A stretch of DNA of 64,000 bases from Kistimonas scapharcae (GTDB taxonomy: Bacteria > Pseudomonadota > Gammaproteobacteria > Pseudomonadales > Endozoicomonadaceae), in the NCBI RefSeq assembly GCF_039540975.1, contig NZ_BAABFL010000481.1, forward strand, positions 66,574 through 130,573, in the 5' to 3' direction. The notes beneath the pieces are model-generated. The model saw only the letters and a program-made list of their open reading frames with translations. It was not told the DNA's origin and did no database searches. Made by a program: the position numbers and the translations under genes. How positions within the stretch are numbered: position 1 is the stretch's first letter; each line of letters begins with the position of its first letter. Shown piece by piece: positions 1 to 8,800 of this stretch.

Positions 1-2
1 AT

Positions 3-176
3 GCCGTCTATCTGCTGTTCATCGGAATCCCCCATGTCATGCATATTCCGTTTGAGCGAGGGTTCCTGTTTGCCAGTGCGGTTGTTTGTGTCGGGCTGGT
101 GGTGCTGGTGTCCATGAAAGTGATTTCAGCACTGTTCTGGGAGGTGGGTTTCGGGCCGGTCTTTATGGATGGTTAG
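3..176 (+). CDS. Yip1-family inner-membrane protein, C-terminal end (partial)
   Basis: Only the last 57 codons are present; the gene enters from the left edge in the third frame and stops at TAG. The visible protein has two hydrophobic stretches around a polar turn containing HIPFERGFLFAS, followed by VVCVGLVVLVS. That pattern resembles the C-terminal membrane segments of Yip1-domain proteins of gammaproteobacteria. The stop codon overlaps that of the convergent sctU: the tetranucleotide TTAG serves as TAG on this strand and TAA on the other. No function beyond a membrane protein can be assigned. The identification rests on a short fragment and is moderate. Confidence 0.6.
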   Translation, partial: AVYLLFIGIPHVMHIPFERGFLFASAVVCVGLVVLVSMKVISALFWEVGFGPVFMDG

Positions 177-1243
177 GCGTCGCCGTTATCGCCCTGTTGT
201 TGTTTCAATTGCTGTACCCAGCGAAAGACTTCAGCGACAGGGCCTATCAGGTCGGAAGGAATAAAGGCGCCAATTTCCGTCTGGCTGAACAGCGCACGAG
301 CCAGTGCCACATTCTCCATGACCGGGATGTTGTTCTGCTCCGCCACCTTTAGAATAAACGCGGCCTGACCCCGCTTGCCCATGGAGGTAACGACGGGTAG
401 AGGGGTTTTCTCCCGATCGTAATATAAACCAACGGCAATGTGGGTTGGGTTTTTGATAACAACGTCTGACTTTTTGACACCTTCGTCGGAGTTGATGATC
501 TCCTGATGAATCTCTTTCCGCTTTTGCTTGATTTCCGGATTACCATCCATCTCTTTGTATTCTTTCTTGACCTCATCCTTGGTCATTCGCTGTTCTTTGG
601 TGAAATTCCATTTTTCAAACATGAAGTCAGCAATGGAAATGACAATAAACGCGATGATCGAGAAGATCATCAGTTTTTTCAGCAGAGCAGCCAGTACCGG
701 CAGGATGCAGCGTGAGCCACACCAGGGCATGTTGACCATGTCGGGTAAGCTGTTCTTGATCACGTAATAAACGACAAACGACAGAAACACAATCTTGATG
801 ATGGATTTGAGCAATTCCACCAGGTTTTTGATCGAAAAGATTTTCTTGGCACCCTGTACCGGGTCGATTTTCTTGATATCCGGTTTGATCGATTCAAAGG
901 CGATCAGGAAACCAAACTGCATGACATTGCCGAGGATGGCTGCAAATGCGGCGACGGCCACCAGTGGCGCCAGCATCATGAGCATTTTATGCAGCAGCCC
1001 CTCGGCCACGAGCCGGAACGCTTCCTTGAACTCCAGGTTGTAGAACTCTGCCGGGTACAGCAGGATTTCCTGGAACATCACCAGGTACCAGTCACTCAGA
1101 GCCCACAATGTAGCGACCACCAGCAGGATAGTTGCGGTGGAAGCGACTTCCTTGCTTTTGGCCACCTGGCCTTTTTGTCGGGCATCGCGGAGTTTTTTGG
1201 GGGTGGGTTGTTCTGTCTTTTCACTGCTGCTCTGGCCGCTCAT
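173..1243 (-). CDS. sctU: T3SS export apparatus switch protein SctU (YscU/FlhB family)
   Basis: SctU is the inner-membrane component of the type III export gate whose cytoplasmic domain self-cleaves to switch secretion from needle subunits to translocators and effectors. The 356-aa protein opens with the family signature EKTEQPTPKKLRDARQKGQ, has four hydrophobic segments in the first 210 residues, and carries the autocleavage motif NPTH at residues 265-268 (cleavage between Asn265 and Pro266). Length matches YscU/SpaS. The start ATG overlaps the sctT stop (ATGA), indicating translational coupling. It is the last gene of the leftward sctN-U operon, and its stop overlaps the convergent Yip1-like gene. 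The intact NPTH predicts a functional switch. Confidence 0.96.
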   Translation of the reverse strand: MSGQSSSEKTEQPTPKKLRDARQKGQVAKSKEVASTATILLVVATLWALSDWYLVMFQEILLYPAEFYNLEFKEAFRLVAEGLLHKMLMMLAPLVAVAAFAAILGNVMQFGFLIAFESIKPDIKKIDPVQGAKKIFSIKNLVELLKSIIKIVFLSFVVYYVIKNSLPDMVNMPWCGSRCILPVLAALLKKLMIFSIIAFIVISIADFMFEKWNFTKEQRMTKDEVKKEYKEMDGNPEIKQKRKEIHQEIINSDEGVKKSDVVIKNPTHIAVGLYYDREKTPLPVVTSMGKRGQAAFILKVAEQNNIPVMENVALARALFSQTEIGAFIPSDLIGPVAEVFRWVQQLKQQQGDNGDA

Positions 1244-2034
1244 ACCATCAATTCTCCAAGCCGTGTGAACAGCCAGGGAATTTTGGCGGCATGCTCTTTG
1301 CCCAGTGTCATGATGGTGGTGATGCAGACGACCAGTATGGCCAGTGCCACAGCACTCTTGATCGGCATTGCCAGGATGAACACGTTAAGCTGTGGTGCTG
1401 AACGGCTGATGAGGGCGACGCCGAACTCGGCAATGAACATGCTGATGATTGCCGGTGCGGCGAGCCATACGGCCAGGGTGATGATCTGGTCAAACTGACC
1501 CAGGAAGAAAATCATGGCTGACTGGTTCAACACCGGATAAAAACTGAAGACTGGCCAGGCCTCATAGCTGTGGAAAATGCTGTTGAGCAATATCAGGAAG
1601 ACGCCGCTGACCAGGTAAAGGGTAAAGAATGTCTGGCCGAACAGAATACCCATCGGTGAGGATTCTGAGCCGGTCATGGCGTTCATGCTGCTGGCCATGG
1701 AGGCGCCGCGCTGGTTATCAACGAAGAAACCGGCGGACTCCAGCGCCCAGAAGGGAATGGTTGCAATAAAGCCGATCAGCATGCCGATCAATACTTCCTT
1801 CATGATCAGGGCGAGCAGCATCCACATGCCCGGTGAGGTATCAGGCTGTTGTTGTGACACCAGGGGAAACAGAAAAATGGCAAGGCCGCCCACCACACCG
1901 TTACGGATCATCGCGCTGCCAAGGGATTTGGCGTTCAGCATGGGAACCACGGTGAAAATCGCCGTCATCCGGATCATCGTCATGGAATAGACGTAGAGGT
2001 ATTCCTTGATCGTATCAATGATTTCCGGTGGCAT
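1240..2034 (-). CDS. sctT: T3SS export apparatus protein SctT (YscT/FliR family)
   Basis: SctT is a polytopic membrane protein of the SctR5-S4-T1 export gate that opens to let unfolded substrates cross the inner membrane. The 264-aa product is hydrophobic throughout, with about six predicted membrane spans, and has family-typical stretches such as FFVDNQRGASMASSMNAMTG followed by SSPMGILFGQ. It lies between sctS (one-base overlap at its start) and sctU (four-base ATGA overlap at its end), the canonical order in Ysc-type clusters. Length is the normal 255-265 aa. Nothing unusual is visible. Confidence 0.95.
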   Translation of the reverse strand: MPPEIIDTIKEYLYVYSMTMIRMTAIFTVVPMLNAKSLGSAMIRNGVVGGLAIFLFPLVSQQQPDTSPGMWMLLALIMKEVLIGMLIGFIATIPFWALESAGFFVDNQRGASMASSMNAMTGSESSPMGILFGQTFFTLYLVSGVFLILLNSIFHSYEAWPVFSFYPVLNQSAMIFFLGQFDQIITLAVWLAAPAIISMFIAEFGVALISRSAPQLNVFILAMPIKSAVALAILVVCITTIMTLGKEHAAKIPWLFTRLGELMV

Positions 2035-2300
2035 CAGCGTATCTCGGGAATCTGGTTCATGACGGCCAGGGCAAAGTTGAAGATCTCAATCCCCACCCAG
2101 CGAGCAGTCAGGAAAATACTGATGACTACAGCTACCAGTTTGAAGGCGAAGGGCAACGTCTGTTCCTGAATCTGGGTCAGCGCCTGGATCAGACTGATCA
2201 GCAGTCCGATACCCGCCGCCGCAATAATGGGCGGCATGGACAGGATCAGCGTCAGCATCAGCGCTTCAGCGGTCAGGTTGAGTATGTCGGCATCGACCAT
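2034..2300 (-). CDS. sctS: T3SS export apparatus protein SctS (YscS/FliQ family)
   Basis: SctS is the small two-helix membrane subunit that wraps around SctR and SctT in the export gate. At 88 aa it has the family size, with two hydrophobic hairpins (LMLTLILSMPPIIAAAGIG and FKLVAVVISIFLTARWVG) separated by the conserved loop LIQALTQIQEQTLPF. The stop overlaps the sctT start by one base, implying translational coupling. It begins 18 bases after sctR. Assignment is secure from both sequence and gene order. Confidence 0.95.
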   Translation of the reverse strand: MVDADILNLTAEALMLTLILSMPPIIAAAGIGLLISLIQALTQIQEQTLPFAFKLVAVVISIFLTARWVGIEIFNFALAVMNQIPEIR

Positions 2301-2318
2301 GATGTGCTCCTGTCCCGG

Positions 2319-2969
2319 TCAGGCGTAACCCATGACCAACCCGTGAATCAGCTTGGTCCAGCCATCCAGCAGTACAAACAGCAGCAGTTTGAACGGCAGT
2401 GAGATGGTCATGGGCGAGACCATCATCATCCCCATGGCCAGCAGGATGTTGGAAACGATCAGGTCAATCACTATAAACGGCAGATATAGCAGAAAACCGA
2501 TCTGGAAAGCCTTGGTCAGTTCGCTGATGGCAAAGGAGGGTACCAGTACCATGAGGCTGTCGGTGGCAATTTCTTCCTGGTAATCGGGTGGCCAGAGCGC
2601 CTTGGCGCTTCTCAGGAAAAAGGACCGTTCCCGTTCATTGGTGTTTTTGATCAGAAAGTTACGGTAGGGCTCAATGCCGTCTTCAAAGGCGCCCCGCCAG
2701 CTGTCGTCCTTCAGGCTGACTTCCCGATCCTTGAGAATCTCATAGGCTTCCATGCCCACCGGCGCCATGATGTAGACCGTCAGGATAATCGCCAGCGCAT
2801 TCAACGCCATATTCGGCGGAATCTGTTGAAGACCGGTGGCGTTACGCAGAATACCGAATACCACCACCAGCTTGAGGAAGGAGGTGCCCAGAATCGCAAT
2901 AAAAGGCACCAGCGACATCAGCGCCAGTGGCAGGATGAGGTAAAACGGCGTTGTAAGATTCAGGTCCAT
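2319..2969 (-). CDS. sctR: T3SS export apparatus protein SctR (YscR/FliP family)
   Basis: SctR forms the pentameric core of the export gate in the inner membrane. The 216-aa protein has the expected four hydrophobic segments, the conserved SFLKLVVVFGILRNATGLQQ motif near the N-terminus followed by PPNMALNALAIILT, and a C-terminal LPFKLLLFVLLDGWTKLI segment. The middle loop (about residues 80-140) is soluble and charged, as in YscR and SpaP. It lies between sctQ (26 bases upstream) and sctS (18 bases downstream). It is full length with no anomalies. Confidence 0.96.
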   Translation of the reverse strand: MDLNLTTPFYLILPLALMSLVPFIAILGTSFLKLVVVFGILRNATGLQQIPPNMALNALAIILTVYIMAPVGMEAYEILKDREVSLKDDSWRGAFEDGIEPYRNFLIKNTNERERSFFLRSAKALWPPDYQEEIATDSLMVLVPSFAISELTKAFQIGFLLYLPFIVIDLIVSNILLAMGMMMVSPMTISLPFKLLLFVLLDGWTKLIHGLVMGYA

Positions 2970-2995
2970 GCGTGCGAGTCCCCGGCGGTTGCTGT

Positions 2996-4048
2996 TTACA
3001 GCAGTCGAACGATCCGCGCGCCCAGCTGGTTATTGATCTGGACCAGCTCACATTCGGCGAAAGGCTTGCCGTTGGCTTTCACTGTGACCGGGCTGGACAT
3101 ATCCCGGTTCAGCTCAAACGTGAAGCCGGGCTGGAGCTGGCGGGCTTCGCCGAGGGTCAGTTCCTGCTGGCCGACATCGAACACCAACCGGACAGGGATG
3201 CCGTCGATATCCCGGGCACTGGCTGTCTGTGTGGGATGTGCCTGATGGCCATCATCAACCTGTTCGTCGAGATCTTCATCCAGGTCGTCATCGTATTCAT
3301 CAAATTCATCACTCATGTGATTCTCCACGGTCTCTTCCAGAAGGACGCGGGTTCCGTCGATACGACCGAGAAACCCGTTCTGCGACGAAAGCCGCACAAA
3401 CAGGTGTGTTTTGTCCTGGTAATAGCAATGGTCGAACAACAGGACATCGCCGGTGGCCAGCTGGCGCATCTGGGTATCGGCCAGCACGGTGTAGCCCACT
3501 TCCAGGGACAGAGGGCATACCAGCGTATCCGGCAGGTAGCCGCCGGCCTGCTGCTGGAGCAGGGCAAGCCACTGCCGGGTCTGGTTGTTGACGGTCATCA
3601 GGGCGCTGCTGTTCTGACTGTCGGTACTGATCATCAGCTCAATGCCCGTAGGCAGTTCTTCGGCCGGGTTGAAACGGCTGGCGTGAATCAGCTGGATGTC
3701 GGTTTGCAACAGGGAACGGAGGTCGCCCAGCAGTCGATCCGTGACCATGGACAGGGTGCCCACCAGCAGTTCTTCCGGCAGGCTCTCAGCGATATCGCCA
3801 AGCCGACTGTTACCCAGTGACACCTCATTGAAAAGGGAGCTGTTGAGGAAAATAAACGTGTCCATGCCATCAATGCTGGCGGTCAGCCGCAGGTTATAAC
3901 GGCGGTTCAGCAGGAGCGGGCGCACGGCCACCATGCAGTTTTCAGACGCCAGCTGTGAACGGAGCGTCGGCGGCTGACCGCAGACCAGGTTGTTCAGCAG
4001 GGCCTGCTCATGACTGATTTCCGTGCAGATCAGGGGCTTGATGGCCAT
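2996..4048 (-). CDS. sctQ: T3SS cytoplasmic ring (sorting platform) protein SctQ
   Basis: SctQ is the C-ring/sorting-platform protein that recruits chaperone-effector complexes and links to SctK/SctL and the ATPase. The 350-aa protein has a variable N-terminal region and a C-terminal SpoA domain (about residues 280-350) with the hallmark stretch VRLVFDVGQQELTLGEARQL and LQPGFTFELNR. A second SpoA-like region precedes it. A very acidic linker (residues ~245-262, DEFDEYDDDLDEDLDEQVDD) separates the halves. YscQ and relatives often make a separate C-terminal fragment from an internal start; whether that happens here cannot be decided. It lies directly downstream of sctP with nine bases between. 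Confidence 0.9.
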   Translation of the reverse strand: MAIKPLICTEISHEQALLNNLVCGQPPTLRSQLASENCMVAVRPLLLNRRYNLRLTASIDGMDTFIFLNSSLFNEVSLGNSRLGDIAESLPEELLVGTLSMVTDRLLGDLRSLLQTDIQLIHASRFNPAEELPTGIELMISTDSQNSSALMTVNNQTRQWLALLQQQAGGYLPDTLVCPLSLEVGYTVLADTQMRQLATGDVLLFDHCYYQDKTHLFVRLSSQNGFLGRIDGTRVLLEETVENHMSDEFDEYDDDLDEDLDEQVDDGHQAHPTQTASARDIDGIPVRLVFDVGQQELTLGEARQLQPGFTFELNRDMSSPVTVKANGKPFAECELVQINNQLGARIVRLL

Positions 4049-4056
4049 GATTCAGG

Positions 4057-4797
4057 TTACCCGTTATCCCCGGTATCATCGTCTTGCGATTCGTCCCCGG
4101 CGTACTGGTTACGGGAGCGTCCATCGCCGGACTGATCCGAGTCGCTGTCGTTTTGCAACTGGATGTTGACGGACACATTGTCGCCAAACTTACGGTTCAG
4201 GGTGTCGTTGAGGGCCTGCTCGCCCTTGCTGAGAAAATTGAATGAATCGGTGGAGGTGGTCATGAATTCAATCTTTATTTCGCCACCTTCGCGACGAAAC
4301 ATGACTTCAGTCCCTGGCAGGATGTTATTGTTCAGCTTGATGTTGACGGTTTTGACATCACCGGCGGTCTGCACCTGTATCCGTTCAACAATCTTCTCAA
4401 TCTTGTCGATGGCATCCTGGGTGTTGGCACCCTGAACCTCAGCGGTTTTGGCAGCTGAGACATCGGCACCCTTGGCATGAACGGCCTGTGCACCCTGTTC
4501 CTGTTCCCGGTCTCCGTAGACAGAACGAAACAGGTCTTCAGGCGATTCGCTGTCGGTCTTTTTGGATTCCTGTTGTTTTTCGTCGCGCGGTGTTTCTTTT
4601 TTATCGGTGGGTAGCCTGTCGCCTTCTGGCAACTTGGCCTCTTTGGCACCTTTGGCCTTGTCACTCACCAGGGCTTTGCTGAAATCATCGGCATCTTTCT
4701 GGTCGGCATTGCCCCGGGGCTGCTCTTCAGCACCGGTTGCGGATTGTTGGTTGTTGGTTGGCCCTGTCGATGGCGTTGGTGTGCCGCTGATACTCAT
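4057..4797 (-). CDS. sctP: T3SS needle-length/substrate-switch protein, SctP-like
   Basis: SctP proteins measure needle length and trigger SctU to switch substrate class. This 246-aa product has a long hydrophilic, low-complexity N-terminal half rich in Lys, Glu, Asp and Ser, then a compact domain (about residues 125-220) with alternating beta-type sequence (TVNIKLNNNILPGTEVMFRR, then IKIEFMTTSTDSFNFL) resembling the T3S4/FliK-type C-terminal domain, and an acidic Gly-rich tail. Sequence conservation in this family is poor, so the call depends strongly on its position between sctO and sctQ, where Ysc-type clusters carry sctP. The 246-aa length would suggest a short ruler if length scales with needle size as in YscP. 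Confidence 0.75.
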   Translation of the reverse strand: MSISGTPTPSTGPTNNQQSATGAEEQPRGNADQKDADDFSKALVSDKAKGAKEAKLPEGDRLPTDKKETPRDEKQQESKKTDSESPEDLFRSVYGDREQEQGAQAVHAKGADVSAAKTAEVQGANTQDAIDKIEKIVERIQVQTAGDVKTVNIKLNNNILPGTEVMFRREGGEIKIEFMTTSTDSFNFLSKGEQALNDTLNRKFGDNVSVNIQLQNDSDSDQSGDGRSRNQYAGDESQDDDTGDNG

Positions 4798-4836
4798 GTC
4801 TGCGTCCCTGCTGTGTCATCAGAACTGGTAACGCCA

Positions 4837-5298
4837 TTAATACCGGTTCCTGGGGTTGAACTCTTCGAGTTCCTGTTCTTCCTGGTAGGCCTTCTTTTTG
4901 GCCTTTTCCTCGTCCAGAACCTGGGTGAACTCTTCGAACTTCTTCACCGCCTGCATGGCTACTTTCAGTGCCGCCTCGGCCTGCTGGAGCTCTTCACGGA
5001 CTTCTTCAACGCGGGATTCGGCCTTCCTGATGGCTTCCTCGAGTACGAGGTCATGTTCCCGCATCCTGGCAATGCGTTGTTTCAGGAAGTCCAGGTCGTG
5101 CTGGTGAACCTGGGCATTAATGATGTTATCGTAGAGATTGCGTTCTTCTTGACCACGCCAGTCTATATAAGTCGCCAGCTCTTCCTTTTTCTGATCCACT
5201 TCGATTACCGCCTGCTCAAGGCGATAACGCACTTTCCTGACCTCATCCTGGGCGGATTTTTCCCGGATGCGCTTGATCTTGAGCAGGTCGTGCAGCAT
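4837..5298 (-). CDS. sctO: T3SS stalk protein SctO (YscO/FliJ-like)
   Basis: SctO is a coiled-coil stalk that couples the hexameric SctN ATPase to the export gate and can interact with chaperones. The 153-aa protein is almost entirely predicted alpha-helical coiled coil rich in Glu, Lys, Arg and Ala, with a short break around residues 45-60, giving the two-helix hairpin of YscO/FliJ. The start matches family members (MLHDLLKIKRIREKSA). It overlaps the sctN stop by one base and is followed by sctP, the standard order. Confidence 0.9.
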   Translation of the reverse strand: MLHDLLKIKRIREKSAQDEVRKVRYRLEQAVIEVDQKKEELATYIDWRGQEERNLYDNIINAQVHQHDLDFLKQRIARMREHDLVLEEAIRKAESRVEEVREELQQAEAALKVAMQAVKKFEEFTQVLDEEKAKKKAYQEEQELEEFNPRNRY

Positions 5299-6632
5299 CA
5301 GCGGACCAGTTGCATCATGTGTTGCAGGGTGGTTTCGTATTCGGTGAATTCATCGGTACGTTGCCTGAGGAACTGGCGAATGTAATCAATCTTGGCGAGC
5401 GCTTCATCCGCGACCTGATCGGTGCCCTGCCGGTATTCGCCGACTTTGACCAGCAGCTCGATTTCTTCATATTTGGCCATTAATTCCCGGATTCGTCCGG
5501 CTGCCTGTTGCTGTTCTTCCGGGACAATATTGTTCATGACCCGGCTGGCACTGGCCAGTACATCGATCGCAGGGTAATGGTTGGCGGCCGCCAGCTTTCT
5601 GGACAGGATAATATGGCCGTCGAGAATCGAGCGGGTTTCATCGGCCACTGGTTCGGTCATGTCATCCCCTTCCACCAGAACGGTGTATAGCGCGGTGATC
5701 GAGCCCTTGTCCGACATGCCGGCCCGTTCCATCAGACGGGGCAGGGTCGCGAACACCGAGGGTGGAAAGCCTCGCCGGGTAGGTGGTTCACCGGCGGACA
5801 ACCCGATTTCACGCTGTGCCCGGGCAAAACGGGTGACGGAATCCATTAGCAACAGTACTTTCTTGCCCTGGTCACGGAAATATTCGGCAACGGCCGTCGC
5901 CGTATAGGCAGCCTTGGCCCGCTCCATGGAGGACTTGTCGGATGTTGCGACAACGGTGACGGACTTTTTGACACCTTCCGGCCCCAGGTCATGTTCCAGG
6001 AATTCCCGGAGTTCCCGTCCCCGTTCACCGATCAGTGCCAGAACGGTTACGTCAACCTCTGCTCCCTTGACCAGCATGGACAGCAAGGTCGATTTACCAC
6101 CACCGGCGGCTGCAAAAATACCCATCCGCTGGCCTTCGCCACAGGTCAACATCCCGTCCAGTACCCGAATGCCAAGGGGAAGGGGGTGATCAATCAGCTT
6201 CCGCGTTAATGGGTCAGGTGCATCCGCATAAACCGGATACCAGGCTTCCGGTTTCGTCTTGTCTTTGGGGTCTTTGTGGATCGGATTGCCCATACCATCC
6301 AACACCTGGCCCAGAAGATGCGGACCTACAGCCACATGGTGAACCCGACCGGTGGGAATGACTTCAGTATTGGATGAGATGCCCAGCATTTCACCGAGAG
6401 GTGTGAGTACGGCGTCGTATCCCTGAAAACCGACCACCTCGGCGTAACCGACTTCCTCTTCACCGGGCGTTACCAGCTCACACAGTTCACCGATCTTGGC
6501 GCCGGCAACGGCGGCCTTGATGATCATGCCCTGGACTTCCGTGACCCGGCCACGGATATCCACCAGCCGACTGCCGTCGACGGCGGTCTGCAGGGCTTCT
6601 GTCAGGTACTCGAGTGCGTCATTGTTGCTCAC
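5298..6632 (-). CDS. sctN: T3SS ATPase SctN
   Basis: SctN is the hexameric ATPase that strips chaperones and unfolds substrates at the base of the injectisome. The 444-aa protein has the Walker A motif AAGGGKST with Lys180, Walker B-type VLLLMDSVTRFARAQREIG, and the family signature PPTRRGFPPSVFATLPRLME. Length equals YscN/InvC. The start is GTG, preceded by AAGGA at a suitable distance. It is the first gene of the tightly packed sctN-U block and is separated from the upstream chaperone gene by a terminator hairpin, so it probably has its own promoter in the roughly 105 bases before it. Confidence 0.97.
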   Translation of the reverse strand: MSNNDALEYLTEALQTAVDGSRLVDIRGRVTEVQGMIIKAAVAGAKIGELCELVTPGEEEVGYAEVVGFQGYDAVLTPLGEMLGISSNTEVIPTGRVHHVAVGPHLLGQVLDGMGNPIHKDPKDKTKPEAWYPVYADAPDPLTRKLIDHPLPLGIRVLDGMLTCGEGQRMGIFAAAGGGKSTLLSMLVKGAEVDVTVLALIGERGRELREFLEHDLGPEGVKKSVTVVATSDKSSMERAKAAYTATAVAEYFRDQGKKVLLLMDSVTRFARAQREIGLSAGEPPTRRGFPPSVFATLPRLMERAGMSDKGSITALYTVLVEGDDMTEPVADETRSILDGHIILSRKLAAANHYPAIDVLASASRVMNNIVPEEQQQAAGRIRELMAKYEEIELLVKVGEYRQGTDQVADEALAKIDYIRQFLRQRTDEFTEYETTLQHMMQLVR

Positions 6633-6730
6633 AAGACAGTTCCTTCTGTCTGATCAGCGGATCATTAGCAAAGTATATGTTTCCACTGTCGATGATGTCC
6701 GGGCCGATCGTTAAAACGTGCTGACAACCG

Positions 6731-6762
6731 TCAAAATAAAAGCGCCGGCAGTGCGGCGCTTT
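6731..6762 (-). terminator. Rho-independent terminator after the T3SS chaperone gene
   Basis: The arms AAAGCGCCG and CGGCGCTTT form a perfect 9-bp stem with a six-base loop. On the minus strand the stem is followed by TATTTTGA, a short T-rich tract. It lies 28 bases beyond the chaperone stop and before sctN, so it should partly or fully insulate sctN from chaperone transcription. Confidence 0.75.
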
Positions 6763-6790
6763 GGGTGTGGGAACCGACATCTGCCAGAAA

Positions 6791-7300
6791 TCAGACCATG
6801 ATGCCCATATCCCCGCCGGGTTGACCGGGTGGTGGCTTGGGCACGTCGTTATTGGTTGGTCCGGTTTTACCTGACAAGTCAATCGGGGTATCACTCTCGT
6901 TGTCCACTTCTGCGATACACCATTCCAGCGTATTCACGAATTTCTCCAGATTGGATTCAAAGGAACCGTAATCAATGGAACCCGGCATGGACTTGATTAG
7001 CAAGATTTCGGTCTTGTCGTGGTTGAGTGCGAGGAACGCGCCCTGCATGCTGTGATGCTGCAGGTTAACAAACAGCAGCTTCTCAAACAGCTTGGCTTTA
7101 TCGACGCCGTGGGGATCGAGACGCTTGACGGAGGAGACAAACACCATGGCCTCGTCATCCTCAAGGTACTCGATGTTGACGATCATGGTATCGTCGAAGC
7201 AGAGACCGCAGGCGCCGTGTTCATTGAGTTTCAGTTCGCCCAGCCCAATCCCTTCGGCAAAGCGTTGCAGGTTTTCTTCGACATTCTGCCGGTGTGACAT
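6791..7300 (-). CDS. CesT/Tir-type T3SS chaperone
   Basis: The 169-aa acidic protein resembles class I type III chaperones of the CesT family: small, Asp/Glu-rich, with an N-terminal helix (residues 2-18), a beta-rich dimerisation core including GACGLCFDDTMIVNIEYL, and a second helix ending the fold (FESNLEKFVNTLEWCIAEV). Such chaperones bind the N-terminal region of effectors and deliver them to the SctN ATPase. A Pro/Gly-rich tail of about 35 residues is extra. The ATG is preceded by GGGAGG at nine bases. Its position next to sctN suggests a general-purpose or operon-specific chaperone; the partner effector is not identifiable here. Confidence 0.8.
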   Translation of the reverse strand: MSHRQNVEENLQRFAEGIGLGELKLNEHGACGLCFDDTMIVNIEYLEDDEAMVFVSSVKRLDPHGVDKAKLFEKLLFVNLQHHSMQGAFLALNHDKTEILLIKSMPGSIDYGSFESNLEKFVNTLEWCIAEVDNESDTPIDLSGKTGPTNNDVPKPPPGQPGGDMGIMV

Positions 7301-7347
7301 GGTGGTGAATCCTCCCTGGATCTAAAAATGTTGACAGGTTCTGGAGA

Positions 7348-7408
7348 TTACAGGGTTAGACTCATATTCCCCCTGTAAAGTTCCGGCTATATCAGTCACT
7401 TATAGCCG
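7348..7408. other. Two adjacent hairpins between thiolase and T3SS chaperone
   Basis: TTACAGGG (7348-7355) pairs perfectly with CCCTGTAA (7371-7378), and CGGCTATA (7384-7391) with TATAGCCG (7401-7408). Both are 8-bp stems. Neither has a T tract on either strand, so they may be a weak terminator for the leftward thiolase gene, an mRNA-stability element, or binding sites in front of the T3SS operon. The call is structural only. Confidence 0.4.
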
Positions 7409-7510
7409 AAACCCCACACCAGATGACCGTCAGTCGCATGGATGCGTTCTGAAAACCTGCCATCAGATATACACCTAAGTATATACAAGCTCAGGACAGG
7501 GAAAGCGCAA

Positions 7511-8800
7511 TTACCGTTCCAGAATGGCAGTGACGCCCAATCCACCGGCGGCACAGATGGAAATCAGGCCCCGGCCTCCCCCGTTCTCTGCCAGCGTCTT
7601 GGCCAGTGTCGCGATGATTCGGGCACCGGTTGCCGCAAAAGGATGGCCGGTGGCCAGAGAGCTGCCTTTGACATTGAGCTTATTCTTGTCAATGGCGCCC
7701 AGTGGGGCGGAAAGTCCCAGTTTTTCCTGGCAGAATATCGGGTCTTCCCACGCCCTGAGAGTAGAGAGTACCTGGGCGGCAAAAGCCTCGTGAATCTCAT
7801 AGAAATCAAAATCCTGCAATGTCAGCCCGGCCTTTTGCAGCATTCTGGGAACGGCATAGGTGGGGGCCATTAACAGGCCTTCCCTGTCATTATCCGTCTT
7901 GCCAAAGAAGTCGACGGCAGCGGATTCGCAGTGTGTGAGATAAGCCTGAACCGGCAAATTGCGTTCAGCCGCCCAGGCTTCACTGGCCAGCAGGACACAG
8001 GACGCACCATCGGTCAGGTTCGAGCTGTTGGCGGCAGTCAGGGTGCCTCCGTCACGGTCAAAGACCGGCTTAAGGCTGGCCAGCTTCTCCAGTGACGTTT
8101 CAGGGCGCAGGGTGTTATCCCGCTCCAATCCCTGGAAAGGGGACACCAGGTCGTCAAAGAATCCGGAAAGATAAGCCTTGTTCAGATTCTGGTGGCTGTT
8201 GAAGGCCATCTGGTCCTGTTCATCCCGGGCAATCTCCCAGTGCTTTGCGGTGATTTCGGCATGTTCCCCCATGGATTTGCCGGTGCGGGGTTCGCCATTG
8301 ACCGGAATGAGGGGAATCAGGTGACGAGGACGAATCTGGGCGACCAGCTTCAGGCGCTCCCCCAGAGAGCGGGCCCGGTTTAACGCCAACAGAATATGGC
8401 GCAGCTCTTCATTGACGCCGATGGGGGCATCGGATGTGGTGTCCGAGCCGCCGGCGATGCCGGCATCTATCTGCCCCAGGGCAATCTTATTGGCGACCAG
8501 GATGGCGGCTTCCAGGCCAGTGGCGCAGGCCTGCTGGATATCGTAGCAGGGGGTTTCCGGGCTCAGTGCGGTGTTCAGTACGGCTTCCCGGGTGAGGTTG
8601 AAATCCCGGGAATGCTTGATGACGGCACCGGCCACCACGTCGCCCAGCCGTTCATTTTCCAGCTGGTAGCGGTTGACCAGGCCGTTGAGTGCCGCGGTCA
8701 GCATATCCTGGTTGCTGGCGTTGGCGTAGGCCCCGTTCGAACGGGCGAAGGGGATACGGTTGCCTCCGATGATGGCGACGCGTGTGAGGGTCTGGTTCAT
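7511..8800 (-). CDS. fadI: Acetyl-CoA C-acyltransferase (thiolase, FadI-like)
   Basis: Thiolases cleave 3-ketoacyl-CoA to acetyl-CoA plus a shortened acyl-CoA, or run the reverse condensation. The 429-aa protein has the nucleophilic Cys92 in QQACATGLEA, His337 in EIHEAFAAQ, His386 in GHPFAATG, and the second active-site Cys416 in CAAGGLG. Length and motifs fit FadI or the related acetyl-CoA acetyltransferases that accompany long FabG-type reductases. It is divergent from the reductase at 8996 with 195 bases between, which must hold both promoters. The gene symbol is used for the family; chain-length preference cannot be read from the sequence. Confidence 0.88.
   Translation of the reverse strand: MNQTLTRVAIIGGNRIPFARSNGAYANASNQDMLTAALNGLVNRYQLENERLGDVVAGAVIKHSRDFNLTREAVLNTALSPETPCYDIQQACATGLEAAILVANKIALGQIDAGIAGGSDTTSDAPIGVNEELRHILLALNRARSLGERLKLVAQIRPRHLIPLIPVNGEPRTGKSMGEHAEITAKHWEIARDEQDQMAFNSHQNLNKAYLSGFFDDLVSPFQGLERDNTLRPETSLEKLASLKPVFDRDGGTLTAANSSNLTDGASCVLLASEAWAAERNLPVQAYLTHCESAAVDFFGKTDNDREGLLMAPTYAVPRMLQKAGLTLQDFDFYEIHEAFAAQVLSTLRAWEDPIFCQEKLGLSAPLGAIDKNKLNVKGSSLATGHPFAATGARIIATLAKTLAENGGGRGLISICAAGGLGVTAILER

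Noticed and set aside
6633..7510. Hrp-box or ExsA-type motif in front of the T3SS genes
   Set aside because: No GGAACC/CCACNNA pair or convincing A-rich ExsA-like site could be found by eye on the minus strand.
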